Assembly: GCF_000373985.1 (NCBI RefSeq)
Contig: NZ_KB892900.1
Location: 109,059 to 173,058 of the forward strand
DNA: 64,000 nt
Direction: 5' to 3'
From: Desulfobacter curvatus DSM 3379
GTDB taxonomy: Bacteria > Desulfobacterota > Desulfobacteria > Desulfobacterales > Desulfobacteraceae
Below are positions 8,788 through 17,731 of the stretch, one piece after another (position 1 is the first letter of the stretch; the number at the start of each line of letters is the position of its first letter). Position numbers and translations under genes: made by a program. The notes below the pieces were generated by a model, which did not search any database, was not told the origin of the DNA, and worked only from the letters and a program-made list of their open reading frames with translations.

Positions 8788-9276
8788 ATGGATATGAATA
8801 ATATAACAGTTCTGGGGGTGGGTAATATTCTTTACACCGATGACGGTGTGGGTATCCGTGTGGTTGAAAAGCTTGAAAAAGAGTACGAATTCTCTGATAA
8901 TGTCGACATTATAGACGGTGGTGTTCTCGGAGTGAATCTGTTGGGGATAATCTCCAATGCAGGCCGGCTTATTGTGGTGGATACAGTACTTAATCACGGG
9001 CGGCCCGGTGGTCTGCATCGGCTCGACCATGACCGGATCCCCAACAGGATTTTAGCAAAAAATTCCTTGCATCAAGTGGATCTTATTGAAGCATTGACCC
9101 TGTGCAGCGCCCTGGACCATGTGCCCGAGACCACCATCATCGGCATTGAACCCAAGGACATTGAAACCTTAAACGAACACCTGACCCCGGAAATTGGGGC
9201 CCGGCTGGATGACCTTGTCCAAAATGTTCTGGCAGAAGTGTCCCGTCTTGGCGGATCATTTAAGCCAAAGGTATAA
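8788..9276 (+). CDS. Hydrogenase maturation endopeptidase (HyaD/HycI/HynC family)
   Basis: Nickel-dependent protease that clips the C-terminal tail of the hydrogenase large subunit encoded immediately upstream. The family N-terminus is plain: VLGVGNILYTDDGVG near residues 8-22, with the expected nickel-binding Glu/Asp replaced by Asp in YTDDG, an acidic residue in VDIIDGGVLG, and a third ligand, His, in the HQVDL stretch near residue 94. Length (162 aa) is normal. The ribosome-binding site is weak; a second in-frame ATG lies at 8794. Confidence 0.88.
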   Translation: MDMNNITVLGVGNILYTDDGVGIRVVEKLEKEYEFSDNVDIIDGGVLGVNLLGIISNAGRLIVVDTVLNHGRPGGLHRLDHDRIPNRILAKNSLHQVDLIEALTLCSALDHVPETTIIGIEPKDIETLNEHLTPEIGARLDDLVQNVLAEVSRLGGSFKPKV

Positions 9277-9421
9277 TCTTCGGCAATCATATTTAAGTTT
9301 CATGGTAAATAATCAGCCCTGGCAACATTAATACTTTAATTTCTTGTATGAATCATTTGAAATTTGATACCTTACTGTGGGCAGGTTGCATGCAATTGAT
9401 CGGTAAAGGGGAAGGCTTAAA

Positions 9422-10411
9422 ATGTCCAAAAGAATTTCTCCGGCATGGTGGCCGGTTCTGGCAATGGCGTCTCCGGTTCTTCTTCCCATGCTTTTCATTA
9501 AGAACCGCCGCTATACACATAACGTTGAAGCGTCGCAGAATTTAAATAACGCGCGCATAGCGCAGGCTCGTTTTCTGGAACTGCCTGAGCTTGAACGGTT
9601 TGAGTTGACCGTTCTTCTGGAACAAAAAGCCGCCCCGGGTTTTCTTAGTGCCCCAGGCGTTTCCTATTTAATCAAAACAGATAAGGGATCTATCCTCTTT
9701 GATCTGGGATTCGGCCCTGAAGTGCCGGCTTTGGCCCACAATGCAGAAAAGTTGAATTTTAAACTTAATCAGGTTGACGCATTGGTCATATCCCACCTGC
9801 ATCCGGATCATATGGGGGGATTTAAAGCGGCTCGCAATAATAAGATCGCCATGCCCCGAGAATTTGGTAAAGGCAACGGAATGGCCTGTTTTACACCGGC
9901 AAAGGTTGGTGCTGAAGGTTTTGAAACCCACATGGTTCAAGGCCCCCGGATGCTGCCGGCAGGTATGGCCACCACCGGCCCCCTGTCAAGAAGCCTTTTT
10001 CTTATGGGGTGGACCGAAGAGCAGGCCATTGTTGCCCGGCTCAAGGATAAAGGTCTGGTTGTGATTACCGGATGTGGGCATCCAACCATTGAGACCATTA
10101 TTCAGATGGCAAAACGGCTTTCAAGTGAACCCATATATGCCATTGGCGGAGGACTTCACTTTCCTGTTACCGACAGCCCCTTTCGCAAACCCGGCCTCAA
10201 GGTTCAGATGATCTGGGGAACGGGGAAGCCTCCATGGCAGAAAATTACGGAACAGGATCTCGAACAGACCATTGAGAACCTGGACGCCGTCAATCCCAAA
10301 CATGTGTTTCTTTCTCCCCACGATACCTGTGATTATGCGCTGCAAAAATTTAAGGCTTTCCTTCATTGCCGGACTCATATTCTTGAATCCGGCGCAACAT
10401 ATTCGTTTTAA
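9422..10411 (+). CDS. Membrane-anchored metallo-beta-lactamase-fold hydrolase
   Basis: A hydrophobic N-terminal segment (residues 8-25) suggests a membrane anchor or uncleaved signal. The rest is an MBL fold with HLHPDHMGG (His125, His127, Asp129, His130), a GCGHP loop near 218, a GGGLHF segment near 240 and a final SPHDTCDY histidine. This pattern resembles the subgroup annotated as 7,8-dihydropterin-6-methyl-4-(beta-D-ribofuranosyl)aminobenzene-5'-phosphate synthase-like, whose biological substrates are mostly unknown. GGGGAAGG lies before the ATG at 9422. Neighbours give no clear pathway. Confidence 0.8.
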   Translation: MSKRISPAWWPVLAMASPVLLPMLFIKNRRYTHNVEASQNLNNARIAQARFLELPELERFELTVLLEQKAAPGFLSAPGVSYLIKTDKGSILFDLGFGPEVPALAHNAEKLNFKLNQVDALVISHLHPDHMGGFKAARNNKIAMPREFGKGNGMACFTPAKVGAEGFETHMVQGPRMLPAGMATTGPLSRSLFLMGWTEEQAIVARLKDKGLVVITGCGHPTIETIIQMAKRLSSEPIYAIGGGLHFPVTDSPFRKPGLKVQMIWGTGKPPWQKITEQDLEQTIENLDAVNPKHVFLSPHDTCDYALQKFKAFLHCRTHILESGATYSF

Positions 10412-10579
10412 AGCGGAGAGAGGCGGTATCCAGCCGTATTGCGAATCGCAATACGTAAGAAAACAGACCCGGTAAAAGAGAAACTTGTCCCGGCTCAACT
10501 TCTTGTATAGAATGCAAAACACATATTCAAATATGAAAGGCGAAAAACGGCTTGCGACCGTTAAAAGGATAATTGACTG

Positions 10580-11482
10580 ATGAAAATATGGCCCCTGCTG
10601 TTAAAGGCGCCTAAATACCTTGGGTTCTGGATGCTGGCGGATATTGCATATGTTTTTTCCCTGTTCTTTTTTTTGAATGCTGTTATTCCATTGAGCTTTT
10701 CCAAATTTCTTTTTGTTCATTTTTTGGCCATTGGCGTCGGCGCCATGGTGATGTTCAGCGGCTTGGGCGCCGGTATTCTCTGGATACCGGTTTTGACCTT
10801 TCTGGAAATCAGGCCTTCCGAGGCTGTTGCCATTTCAATATTTACCCAGATCGCCGGCAAAGGCACCGGGTCTTTGACCTATTTTTTTAACGGCATGGTT
10901 GACGTGAAAACAGCTGCTGCTTTTATTCCCATGGCGCTGACAGGTGTAACTCTTGGATTTTTATCCAGTTTCTACATATCCAGGGGATACGAACAGCTTT
11001 TGTTGTGCATTTTTGTGCTTATTGCCTCCTATCTTATGATCCGAACCATCCAGTCTCTCCGAAGCCCGGGCCCTGTTATTGACGTGCCGACAGTTATCCC
11101 GCCGCCCATTATTTATGCCAAAAGCTATCCGGTGGTTATTCTGGCTTCATTTTTCACTGGGCTTTTAAGCATCGGCAATACCGACTGGCTTATCCCCCAT
11201 ATGACGATTAAGCTCAAAATGCCGACCTCCCGGGCCGTGGCCACCAGTCTGCTCATCATGTTTGTAACCATCCTGTTTTACCTTTGCCTGGTCTGTATTA
11301 GTGTCTGGCAAGGGTATGCGTCCTGGCCCCATGGAACCTATCTGTTATTTGCAACCTGCAGCGGGGTTATCCTGGGCGGGCAGATCGGCACCCGCCTGAT
11401 TCGAATCCCTTGGTTTGAAAGATATCAGAAACATACGTTTATTGTGCTGCTGGGCGCTTCTATTATACATTTACTGTGTTGA
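10580..11482 (+). CDS. TauE/SafE-family sulfite/sulfonate exporter-like permease
   Basis: Polytopic inner-membrane protein of about eight helices in two halves, each half opening with the family pattern (GLGAGILWIPVLTFLEI near residue 60; FFTGLLSIGNTDWLIPHM near 195). Family members export sulfite or organosulfonates or move other small anions. The N-terminal extra helix (residues 10-45) is longer than in minimal members. Ends 22 nt before the crotonase gene, so the two may be transcribed together; no functional link is evident. Confidence 0.82.
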   Translation: MKIWPLLLKAPKYLGFWMLADIAYVFSLFFFLNAVIPLSFSKFLFVHFLAIGVGAMVMFSGLGAGILWIPVLTFLEIRPSEAVAISIFTQIAGKGTGSLTYFFNGMVDVKTAAAFIPMALTGVTLGFLSSFYISRGYEQLLLCIFVLIASYLMIRTIQSLRSPGPVIDVPTVIPPPIIYAKSYPVVILASFFTGLLSIGNTDWLIPHMTIKLKMPTSRAVATSLLIMFVTILFYLCLVCISVWQGYASWPHGTYLLFATCSGVILGGQIGTRLIRIPWFERYQKHTFIVLLGASIIHLLC

Positions 11483-11504
11483 AAAATACTAAAGGAGATA
11501 CGTT

Positions 11505-12284
11505 ATGGCATACGAAACCATTATTGCAGAAACCCTTGACGGCCATGTGGCCAGTGTAACCCTGAATCGCACCGAGGCGATGAATACCTTTTCCAGTCAG
11601 ATGGCCGAAGAACTGTATGATGCACTTAAAAAATTTGACACCGCCCCCGATGTCAGGGTCATTCTTATCAAAGGGGCGGGCAGGGCATTTTGTGCAGGGA
11701 TTGATGTTAATGAACTCAAAGGCAAAACAACCAATCAATATCGTGAATGGATTGAGAAAATGGAAGCCCCGCTGGTGTTGATGTCTAAAATGCAAACCCC
11801 GGTGATCGCCCAGGTACACGGGGCTGCGGCAGCCAACGGCATGGGGCTTGTGGCGGCATCGGATTTGGCCATTGCCGCCGATAATGTGAAAATGGGGCTG
11901 ACTGCCATCAATGTGGGGTTAAACTGTGTGGGGCCGGTGATTCCCGTGGCCCGGTGTGTGGGGCAAAAAAAGGCACTGGAGCTGCTGCTTTACGGGGAAC
12001 TGATCAAGGCCGACCAGGCATTGGAACTTGGGCTTATCAATCGGGTGGTGTCTAAGGACGATCTGGATGAAGTGGCCATTGCATGGGCCCGGGATCTGGC
12101 AAAGAAGAGTCCGGTGGCCGTGAAAATCGCCAAGTCAGCGTTTTATGCGTCCCGGGATATGCCCTATGAAGCCCAGTTCGCGTACATGAACGAAGCCTTT
12201 GCCAGATTGTGCGATACCAATGATGCCAAGGAAGGGGTGGCGGCTTTTTTTGAAAAGCGTGCGCCGGTATGGCAGGAAAAATAA
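11505..12284 (+). CDS. Enoyl-CoA hydratase/isomerase (crotonase family)
   Basis: Hydrates crotonyl-CoA-type substrates. Seen: the oxyanion-hole segment AGRAFCAGIDVNELKG near residues 60-75 and HGAAAANGMGLVAASDLAIA near 105-125. In the second active-site region the sequence reads INVGLNCVGPV, where typical hydratases carry Glu in a PExxLG-type stretch. The usual catalytic Glu is therefore not obvious, and isomerase or another crotonase activity is possible. It is the only crotonase in the window and could complete the 1-5.4 kb butyrate pathway despite lying 6 kb away. AAAGGAGAT precedes the ATG. A potassium channel gene follows 32 nt later. Confidence 0.85.
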   Translation: MAYETIIAETLDGHVASVTLNRTEAMNTFSSQMAEELYDALKKFDTAPDVRVILIKGAGRAFCAGIDVNELKGKTTNQYREWIEKMEAPLVLMSKMQTPVIAQVHGAAAANGMGLVAASDLAIAADNVKMGLTAINVGLNCVGPVIPVARCVGQKKALELLLYGELIKADQALELGLINRVVSKDDLDEVAIAWARDLAKKSPVAVKIAKSAFYASRDMPYEAQFAYMNEAFARLCDTNDAKEGVAAFFEKRAPVWQEK

Positions 12285-12316
12285 ACTCCAACGTGGCATA
12301 AAGGTAAGCATATTTA

Positions 12317-13342
12317 ATGATTCACTGGATTAAAGTTCTGCTCCGCTCAGGTTTCCAGAGCCGGGGGATGACCCTGGTTTTGGCATATATGATGCTTTTG
12401 GCTGTCTCAACAGGACTCATCTGCATTGCAGAACCATCCGGCAGCGCCCTGAACCATCCGGGCCAAGCCCTGTGGTGGAGCATCGTCACCTCAACCACGG
12501 TGGGATACGGGGACATGTATCCCACCTCATCATGGGGCAAAGTTATTGCTGCGGTTTTGCCTATGTTCATGGGGATCGGTCTTGGGGCCGCCTTTATTAC
12601 CCATATTGCGTCGGTGTTGATAGAAAGGAGGGACAAAAACATGCACGGGGAAACGCCTTATAAAGGCTCAGGCCATATTCTGCTTGTGGGGTATACCCAG
12701 GAAACCGAATACCTTGTGGAACAGATCCGGGCGGACGAAACATACCGGGACAAGGATATCGTGGTTCTGGCCAATGAATCCCGGCATCCTTTCCCGGACC
12801 AGCCCCACACCTTTTTTGTCAAAGGTCGGCCTGATACCATCCCGGCCATGAACCGTGCCGGGACAGCCGATGCAGAACGGATTATTATTCATACGGGCAG
12901 TGATGAACTTTCCCTTTTTGTCCTGATCAATGCCCTGAATTTGAAAAATGAAACCTGTGAAATCACGGTTAGGTGTCTGTCCACCCAGAGCCTTGAAACT
13001 TTTTCGTCAGTGCCCGGGCAGTTTGAAACCGTCATGCAGATGACCGTGGAGATGATGGTCCAGGCCATGCAGGATAAGGTCCATCTGCCCCTCCAGATCC
13101 TGCTGAAAAATGATGAAGGCGAAGAGATCTATTATGTAAAAACCTCCCGGATAAAACAGGGCATGACATGGTGGGCGCTTCATCTTTTTTTAATGGAAAT
13201 ATACCGGTTTTTAAGCTTTGCACTTCAGTTGCCCGACGGCAGCATAAAAATTAATCCAGCCAAGGATGAACCGGTGACTGAAGACTGCGGGATCTGGCTT
13301 ATTGCCGCAATCCGGCCCCTGCATATCCAATGGCCGGAATAA
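12317..13342 (+). CDS. Two-TM potassium channel with C-terminal RCK/TrkA-N domain
   Basis: K+-selective pore protein of the KcsA/MthK type. Hydrophobic helices near residues 18-38 and 75-97 flank the pore helix and filter TTVGYGD (Thr61 to Asp66). Residues from about 115 form a TrkA-N/RCK nucleotide-binding domain beginning HILLVGYTQETEYLV. The final 100 residues, with a charged MMVQAMQDKVHLP helix, may be the second RCK lobe. Length (341 aa) fits MthK-like channels. The ribosome-binding site is weak (AAAGGTAAG), and coupling to the crotonase gene is possible. An interspersed repeat begins at the stop codon. Confidence 0.9.
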   Translation: MIHWIKVLLRSGFQSRGMTLVLAYMMLLAVSTGLICIAEPSGSALNHPGQALWWSIVTSTTVGYGDMYPTSSWGKVIAAVLPMFMGIGLGAAFITHIASVLIERRDKNMHGETPYKGSGHILLVGYTQETEYLVEQIRADETYRDKDIVVLANESRHPFPDQPHTFFVKGRPDTIPAMNRAGTADAERIIIHTGSDELSLFVLINALNLKNETCEITVRCLSTQSLETFSSVPGQFETVMQMTVEMMVQAMQDKVHLPLQILLKNDEGEEIYYVKTSRIKQGMTWWALHLFLMEIYRFLSFALQLPDGSIKINPAKDEPVTEDCGIWLIAAIRPLHIQWPE

Positions 13343-13389
13343 CAGCCATGGGTTAATCTGACAATACCCGGGCTCAACCAACAACAATT
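13339..13389 (-). repeat. Interspersed repeat copy E
   Basis: On the plus strand it starts ATAACAGCCATGGG and ends CAACCAACAACAA; the other strand reads TTGTTGTTGGTTGAGCCCGG toward CCCATGGCTGTTAT. It matches copies at 44.5, 44.7, 53.8 and 60.0 kb. The stop codon of the potassium channel (13340-13342) is part of it. This is the most diverged of the five copies. Confidence 0.5.
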
Positions 13390-13784
13390 TGCGTAAATAG
13401 TGGTTGGCCGGAAATTCGAATCGCTTGATTTTAAGGACTTCTGGTTCTTCAAAGGATACATCAGGTTTGGAATATGTCTTTCTCCTGCAAGTTTCTGTTC
13501 ATTTTGGAGCTGAAATAACATCAGGAAATCTAAAAGTTGCAGAGCGTTTTCTTTGTCCTTGTCAGGGCCTTCAAGGGTATGAACGATTTTCTCAAATCTC
13601 CGCGGCCATCTGGAAAATATCAAGAGAAATTCGAAAAATAACTGTATAATTTCAATCTGTTTTCGATTTAAATTGTATTCGCGCTATAGTTGTTTGAGTT
13701 CTTGGTCTTCCCACCAGATGGGTATATTATAGAGTTTGGCAACCTGCTTACTTCTCTGAAAGTTTCAGTATTCTTTTTGATCAT
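13390..13784 (-). pseudogene. Probable decayed gene of unknown function
   Basis: On the minus strand an ATG at 13784 has GAGGATTGG upstream and reads MIKKNTETF. A 2-nt shift near 13755 leads to a frame reading RSKQVAKLYNIPIWWEDQEL, then a TAG near 13690, then about 100 codons of plausible coding sequence (REYNLNRKQIEII and FEKIVHTLEGPDKDKENALQ) until it runs into repeat E. One AG duplication and one nonsense change would explain the disruption. I do not recognise the family. Random open reading is an alternative, and the true 3' end is not visible. Confidence 0.38.
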
Positions 13785-13981
13785 TTCCAATCCTCTATTT
13801 GCAGCATTACAAGCGTAATATGGTTAATTTTAATTTTTTGTATAGCAGAATCTGATGGCGTTCAACAGGTGCTTTGGGGTGACAAAATAGAAAATCAGCA
13901 GATACTAAATATTAGATTGACTTTAAAAGTCGTATCAAGTTAATTTTTGTTGCTGTTCAAATAAAATGAAAGAAAAAGAGT
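13785..13981. other. AT-rich spacer with a weak candidate promoter for the YdjY-like gene
   Basis: With the decayed gene, this fills the 639-nt gap after the potassium channel. TTGACT (13917-13922) and TTAATT (13940-13945) are 17 nt apart, about 35 nt upstream of the 13982 ATG; the -10 match is poor. Nothing else was seen. Confidence 0.35.
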
Positions 13982-14770
13982 ATGAATCTGAGATTGTTTT
14001 CCATATTAACAATTGTATTGTTTATTTTGTCCTCTGGGATTTCTGCTGCTGAAATAAATCATGCATCTTCAGCAAAGACAGTTGAAAGAAAAGTTGTTCC
14101 CAGCCAGCAGACAATGACGCATCCAGACCCTTCGGCCGACGTTTCCATGCCTGAAATTATAAAATTAGGTGAAAATCAATTTCAGATAGGGAAAATAGTA
14201 TTGGACAAGAAGGATCATTCCATTGATATTAATGGAAAAGTGAACATGTCCTCGGGCATGGTTGAATATATTGCGTGTACGGCATATGGAAAGCTGCATG
14301 AAAGTGTTCTGGTTCTGGACGCAGAACCTTACCATATCCAGGTCGCTCTACTGCTGCTGGGCCTAAAGCCGGGAGACCACCCCATTGATTTTCAGGGTGC
14401 CCCCCAGAAACCATGCGGCGCTCCGGTCAGGATTCTTATTTCATGGCAGGCAGAAGGCAAAGCCGAGGAATATCCTCTGGAGACTGTACTGTTTTACAAC
14501 GCATCACAGAATATCATGGAAAGCACGGACTGGGTGTTTACAGGTTCGCAGTTCCTGAACGGGAAATATCAGGCACAGGTTGAAGGGTCTATTATTGCCA
14601 GCTACCACGATCCGGTTGCGATCATAGACCACAGAAGTGATACAGGCACCGATGACACGTTGTACCAGGTTAATCATTCGGTGGTTCCAGCCGCAGGCAC
14701 GCCGGTTTCCGTTAAAATCTATCCGGTAACTGACTCGGCTGTCATCACCAGAACCCGGTGTGGAAATTAA
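13982..14770 (+). CDS. Secreted YdjY-domain protein
   Basis: A clear signal peptide (residues 1-23, ending GISAAE) implies export. After a low-complexity linker, residues from about 60 form a YdjY-like domain: DINGKVNMSSGMVEYIAC followed by YGKLHESVLVLDAEPYHI and LLLLGLKPGD. Family proteins are exported and uncharacterised, often near ferredoxin or metal-related genes. The C-terminal part has hydrophobic-polar beta patterning. It opens a co-directional run (82-aa protein, cupin, EboB-like hydrolase, kinase, regulator). Its ribosome-binding site is AAAGAAAAAGAG. Function unknown. Confidence 0.75.
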   Translation: MNLRLFSILTIVLFILSSGISAAEINHASSAKTVERKVVPSQQTMTHPDPSADVSMPEIIKLGENQFQIGKIVLDKKDHSIDINGKVNMSSGMVEYIACTAYGKLHESVLVLDAEPYHIQVALLLLGLKPGDHPIDFQGAPQKPCGAPVRILISWQAEGKAEEYPLETVLFYNASQNIMESTDWVFTGSQFLNGKYQAQVEGSIIASYHDPVAIIDHRSDTGTDDTLYQVNHSVVPAAGTPVSVKIYPVTDSAVITRTRCGN

Positions 14771-14791
14771 ACTTAAGTCATGGGAGAAATT

Positions 14792-15040
14792 ATGAAAGAT
14801 GCTGAATATATAGGATTAACATCACAGAAAACAGCCGAGGAACTCCTGGGGATGTACTATCTGGAGGCCCGGTCATACCTGCTTGAAACAGCAGCAATTC
14901 TTGACAGAATAGAGAGGGCTTCCGGCGGGGAGGCGGCTATGGAAGACCCGAGAATAGAAACGCTGTTCAGCCTCTGCCTGATGCTTACCCGCCAGAAAAA
15001 AAATAGAGCTGAAAAATTTTTGAAGTTGCTTAGTGTTTAA
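14792..15040 (+). CDS. Small protein of unknown function (82 aa)
   Basis: Start chosen at 14792 because GGGAG lies 6-10 nt before it; an in-frame ATG at 14780 would sit on top of that site. The product is mostly helical, acidic at the N-terminus and basic near the end (RQKKNRAEKFLKLL). No Cys pairs, signal peptide or membrane segment. It begins 21 nt after the YdjY-like gene and lies 30 nt before the cupin gene, so co-transcription is likely. Family not recognised. Confidence 0.6.
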   Translation: MKDAEYIGLTSQKTAEELLGMYYLEARSYLLETAAILDRIERASGGEAAMEDPRIETLFSLCLMLTRQKKNRAEKFLKLLSV

Positions 15041-15070
15041 TATACAAGAAAATAAAAAAAGAGCCCAGTT

Positions 15071-15436
15071 TTGAAGAAAAAAGCCATTGTCCGTTATTCA
15101 CGGAAAACAAACGCCGTCCCGTGTCCTTATGGCGATGTCAAAAGGGTGATTACAGGCGGGGAAGGCAGCGCAAATGTCCATATCGTCAGTGTTACGAAAG
15201 GAAAAGAACACTTTCACGAGGCCTATGAGGAAACGTATTATATTTTATCAGGGAAAGGGACCATCACTCTTGACGGCGATACCTGGGAAATTGAGTCAGG
15301 AACCGTCGTATACATACCGACTGGAATGCCCCATTCTCTGGAATCAACTTCCCCGGACCCACTCGTATTTATTATATTCGGTACGCCGCCCATGTCCATT
15401 GAGGATGACCGGGCTCGACCCATATCAAAACAGTAA
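15071..15436 (+). CDS. Single-domain cupin protein
   Basis: A 121-residue beta-barrel cupin. Motif 1 is HFHEAYEETYYILSGKG (two His and a Glu as metal ligands, residues ~38-54) and motif 2 is IPTGMPHSL, with its His near 82. Such small cupins bind a divalent metal and act as isomerases, dioxygenases or sugar-binding proteins. The initiation codon is TTG at 15071; no ATG is available before motif 1. The EboB-like hydrolase follows after 26 nt, suggesting work on a shared metabolite (inference). Confidence 0.8.
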   Translation: MKKKAIVRYSRKTNAVPCPYGDVKRVITGGEGSANVHIVSVTKGKEHFHEAYEETYYILSGKGTITLDGDTWEIESGTVVYIPTGMPHSLESTSPDPLVFIIFGTPPMSIEDDRARPISKQ

Positions 15437-15462
15437 GACCGATAGAAAGCAAAGGACATCAT

Positions 15463-16302
15463 ATGAAAGTAATAGAACCGCATATCCATATGATCGCAAG
15501 GACAACGCAGGACTATGAACGCATGGCAAGAATGCATACGGTGGCCTGTTGTGAGCCGGCATTCTGGGCCGGGTATGACAGAACGTCTGCAAACGCGTTC
15601 CATGATTATTTCACCCATATTTCAGAGTTTGAGCCCACCCGGGCCGCGCAATATAACATTGACCATTACTGCTATATCTGCATGAACCCCAAAGAGGCGG
15701 AAAACATTACACTTTCCAGAGAGGTGATTTCATTTATCCCTGAATTTTTGGACAGGCCTACGGTACTAGGTGTTGGAGAGATCGGCCTCAACAAGAATAC
15801 CCGTAATGAAATGAAGGTCTTTGAAGAACAGGTTGAGTTAGCTGTGGAAAGGGGACTCCTTATGTGGATTCATACGCCTCACCTTGACGATAAATACAAA
15901 GGCACAAAAATGATGGTTGATTATCTCAACGGCCATAAAGGTGTTGACCCCGGGAAAGTGGCCTTTGACCACTGTGAGGAGCATACCATCAAAATGATTC
16001 TGGATTCAGGGTTTTGGGCTTCAATGACCATTTATCCCATGACTAAAAATTCACCGCCCAGGGTAATTGATTCGGTGGAAATTTTTGGTCTTGAACGGAT
16101 GATGGCGGACGCGTCAGGCGATTGGGGACCGTCGGACCCTAAAACACTTCATGATGCTGTATTTGAAATGAAGAAAAGAGGGCACAGGGATCAGGATGTG
16201 GAGACGCTTTTTTACAACAATCCCTGCTATTTTTTAAATCAGTGCCCCAAATTTAAGCCAAATCCTGAGATAGAAAAGTCTGTTGCCTGGGCAAATGGAT
16301 AG
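15463..16302 (+). CDS. EboB-like TatD-fold metal-dependent hydrolase
   Basis: Amidohydrolase-superfamily TIM barrel. EPHIHM (residues 5-10) supplies the first metal-binding His pair, VGEIG (near 107) the metal-bridging Glu, WIHTPH (near 129) and FDHCEEHT (near 168) further ligands, and DASGDWG (near 210) the late Asp. The motif order EPHIHM..CEPAFW..GVGEIGLN..HTPH..DASGDWGPSDP resembles EboB of the ebo (EDB) cluster rather than housekeeping TatD (from memory of the family). AAAGGA precedes the ATG. The gene overlaps the kinase start by 8 nt. UbiA, TIM-barrel and phosphatase relatives of ebo genes occur at 33-37 kb. Confidence 0.78.
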   Translation: MKVIEPHIHMIARTTQDYERMARMHTVACCEPAFWAGYDRTSANAFHDYFTHISEFEPTRAAQYNIDHYCYICMNPKEAENITLSREVISFIPEFLDRPTVLGVGEIGLNKNTRNEMKVFEEQVELAVERGLLMWIHTPHLDDKYKGTKMMVDYLNGHKGVDPGKVAFDHCEEHTIKMILDSGFWASMTIYPMTKNSPPRVIDSVEIFGLERMMADASGDWGPSDPKTLHDAVFEMKKRGHRDQDVETLFYNNPCYFLNQCPKFKPNPEIEKSVAWANG

Positions 16303-17713
16303 TCATTCAAGAACCATTGTTTTAAGTCTGAAAACCTGCCTTCTGCTGCCGGCATTCGTTTTTATATGTGTGTTTTCCCTTTTTTTTATTCTTCTCAACA
16401 GCTATCAGACCTCGAAATTTCTGGATAGGCGCCTGGAAAAAGAGGCGCTTCGAATTTCTAACATTGCCTATGAATATCGGTTTGTACTGAATGATTCGTA
16501 TTTGAGAATGCTGGGGAAGGTCATTGAAGGAGAAATTGCCGTATTAAATCAAGACGGAAGAATTATCTCGGCTTCTTTTGACAAAGATACGGGCAAAGCG
16601 TTTCAGGATGTTATTAAACACAACGGCATTATAGAGCGCTACGGGCAGCAGCAAAATGATCAGGTTGCTGTAACGGCCAGAAAAGATAAGACCTGCTGTT
16701 ATGTTGTATCAAAACGAATTCAGCTTAAACAGGACCCTGGCGCATCTTATATTATCATTATGACAAGCCTGGATGATCTGGAAACAGCTAAAAGAACGAC
16801 TTTGACAAGAACGGCCCTGGCAGCCCTGGCGGCCCTGGTTGCAGCCATAAGTGCCGCTGTATTGCTGGCTGGAAGAACCAGCCGCCATTTTAAAAACATC
16901 CTTAATGTCACTGAGAAGATTGCTTCCGGGCGTTTTGACGCCAGGGCCGGATCATCAGGCATTCAGGAATTTCGGATTTTGGCAGATGCCGTTAACCGGA
17001 TGTCTGATAGGCTGCTGGCCTATGAGAAAAAGCTGGTTAAAACCACCCATCAGCGATCCGTCAGTAAAATCACAGCCGCCATGGCACATGAAATAAAGAA
17101 TCCCTTGGCCAGCATAAAAATGCTGATCCAGATTCTGGAAAAGAGATTGTCAGATGATCCGGAAGGGATGAAAATGGCCGCAATCCTCTTAAAAGAAATC
17201 AACCGGATAGACACGCTGGTTACGGATTTTAGAACGCTGTCGAGTCCGGTGGCGGCCTCGTTTTCCTTGACACCTGCCGAACTCCCCCTCAACGAAGTGA
17301 TCTCTGTAATCAAGCCGAAACTGGACCACCTGAACATTCATTTTTCATCCGATATTGAATCTGACCTGCCTTCCTGCCAGATGGACAAAGACAAAGTCAA
17401 ACAGGTTTTGTGGAATTTGATGATTAACAGTGCCGACAGCATGCCGGGAGGCGGGCAGATATTTATTTCGCTCAGGCACAGCAAGGAGAGGAATATGGTT
17501 GAATACCAGATCGAAGATATAGGATCCGGCATTGAGGACGATGATGTGGAGAATCTGTTTGCACCGTTTTTCACAACCAAAAAAGAAGGCATTGGCATCG
17601 GGCTTTACGTCAGCCGGGAAATCGCTGTGGCCCACAAAGGAACACTGGTGCTGGGAAGCGGTGCAAAAGGAACCCGTGCAGTGTTATCTATTCCATGTAC
17701 CCAATCGTCATAA
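16295..17713 (+). CDS. Membrane sensor histidine kinase
   Basis: ATG at 16295 overlaps the EboB-like stop; a TTG at 16283 is an alternative. Transmembrane helices near residues 11-34 and 170-190 flank a periplasmic sensor loop of about 135 residues. A HAMP-like linker follows, then HisKA with His265 in AMAHEIKNPLAS, and an HATPase domain with NLMINSADS (N box), DIGSGI (G1) and GIGIGLY (G2). The architecture matches NtrB/ZraS-type kinases that partner NtrC-type regulators. The regulator gene follows 18 nt later, and translational coupling to the hydrolase suggests it senses something tied to the locus. Confidence 0.92.
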   Translation: MDSHSRTIVLSLKTCLLLPAFVFICVFSLFFILLNSYQTSKFLDRRLEKEALRISNIAYEYRFVLNDSYLRMLGKVIEGEIAVLNQDGRIISASFDKDTGKAFQDVIKHNGIIERYGQQQNDQVAVTARKDKTCCYVVSKRIQLKQDPGASYIIIMTSLDDLETAKRTTLTRTALAALAALVAAISAAVLLAGRTSRHFKNILNVTEKIASGRFDARAGSSGIQEFRILADAVNRMSDRLLAYEKKLVKTTHQRSVSKITAAMAHEIKNPLASIKMLIQILEKRLSDDPEGMKMAAILLKEINRIDTLVTDFRTLSSPVAASFSLTPAELPLNEVISVIKPKLDHLNIHFSSDIESDLPSCQMDKDKVKQVLWNLMINSADSMPGGGQIFISLRHSKERNMVEYQIEDIGSGIEDDDVENLFAPFFTTKKEGIGIGLYVSREIAVAHKGTLVLGSGAKGTRAVLSIPCTQSS

Positions 17714-17731
17714 GGAAAAGGAGCAAACAAA

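Noticed and set aside
13404..13649. 81-codon plus-strand frame in the gap after the potassium channel
   Set aside because: No ribosome-binding site or motif; the opposite strand gives a better, although broken, coding pattern.
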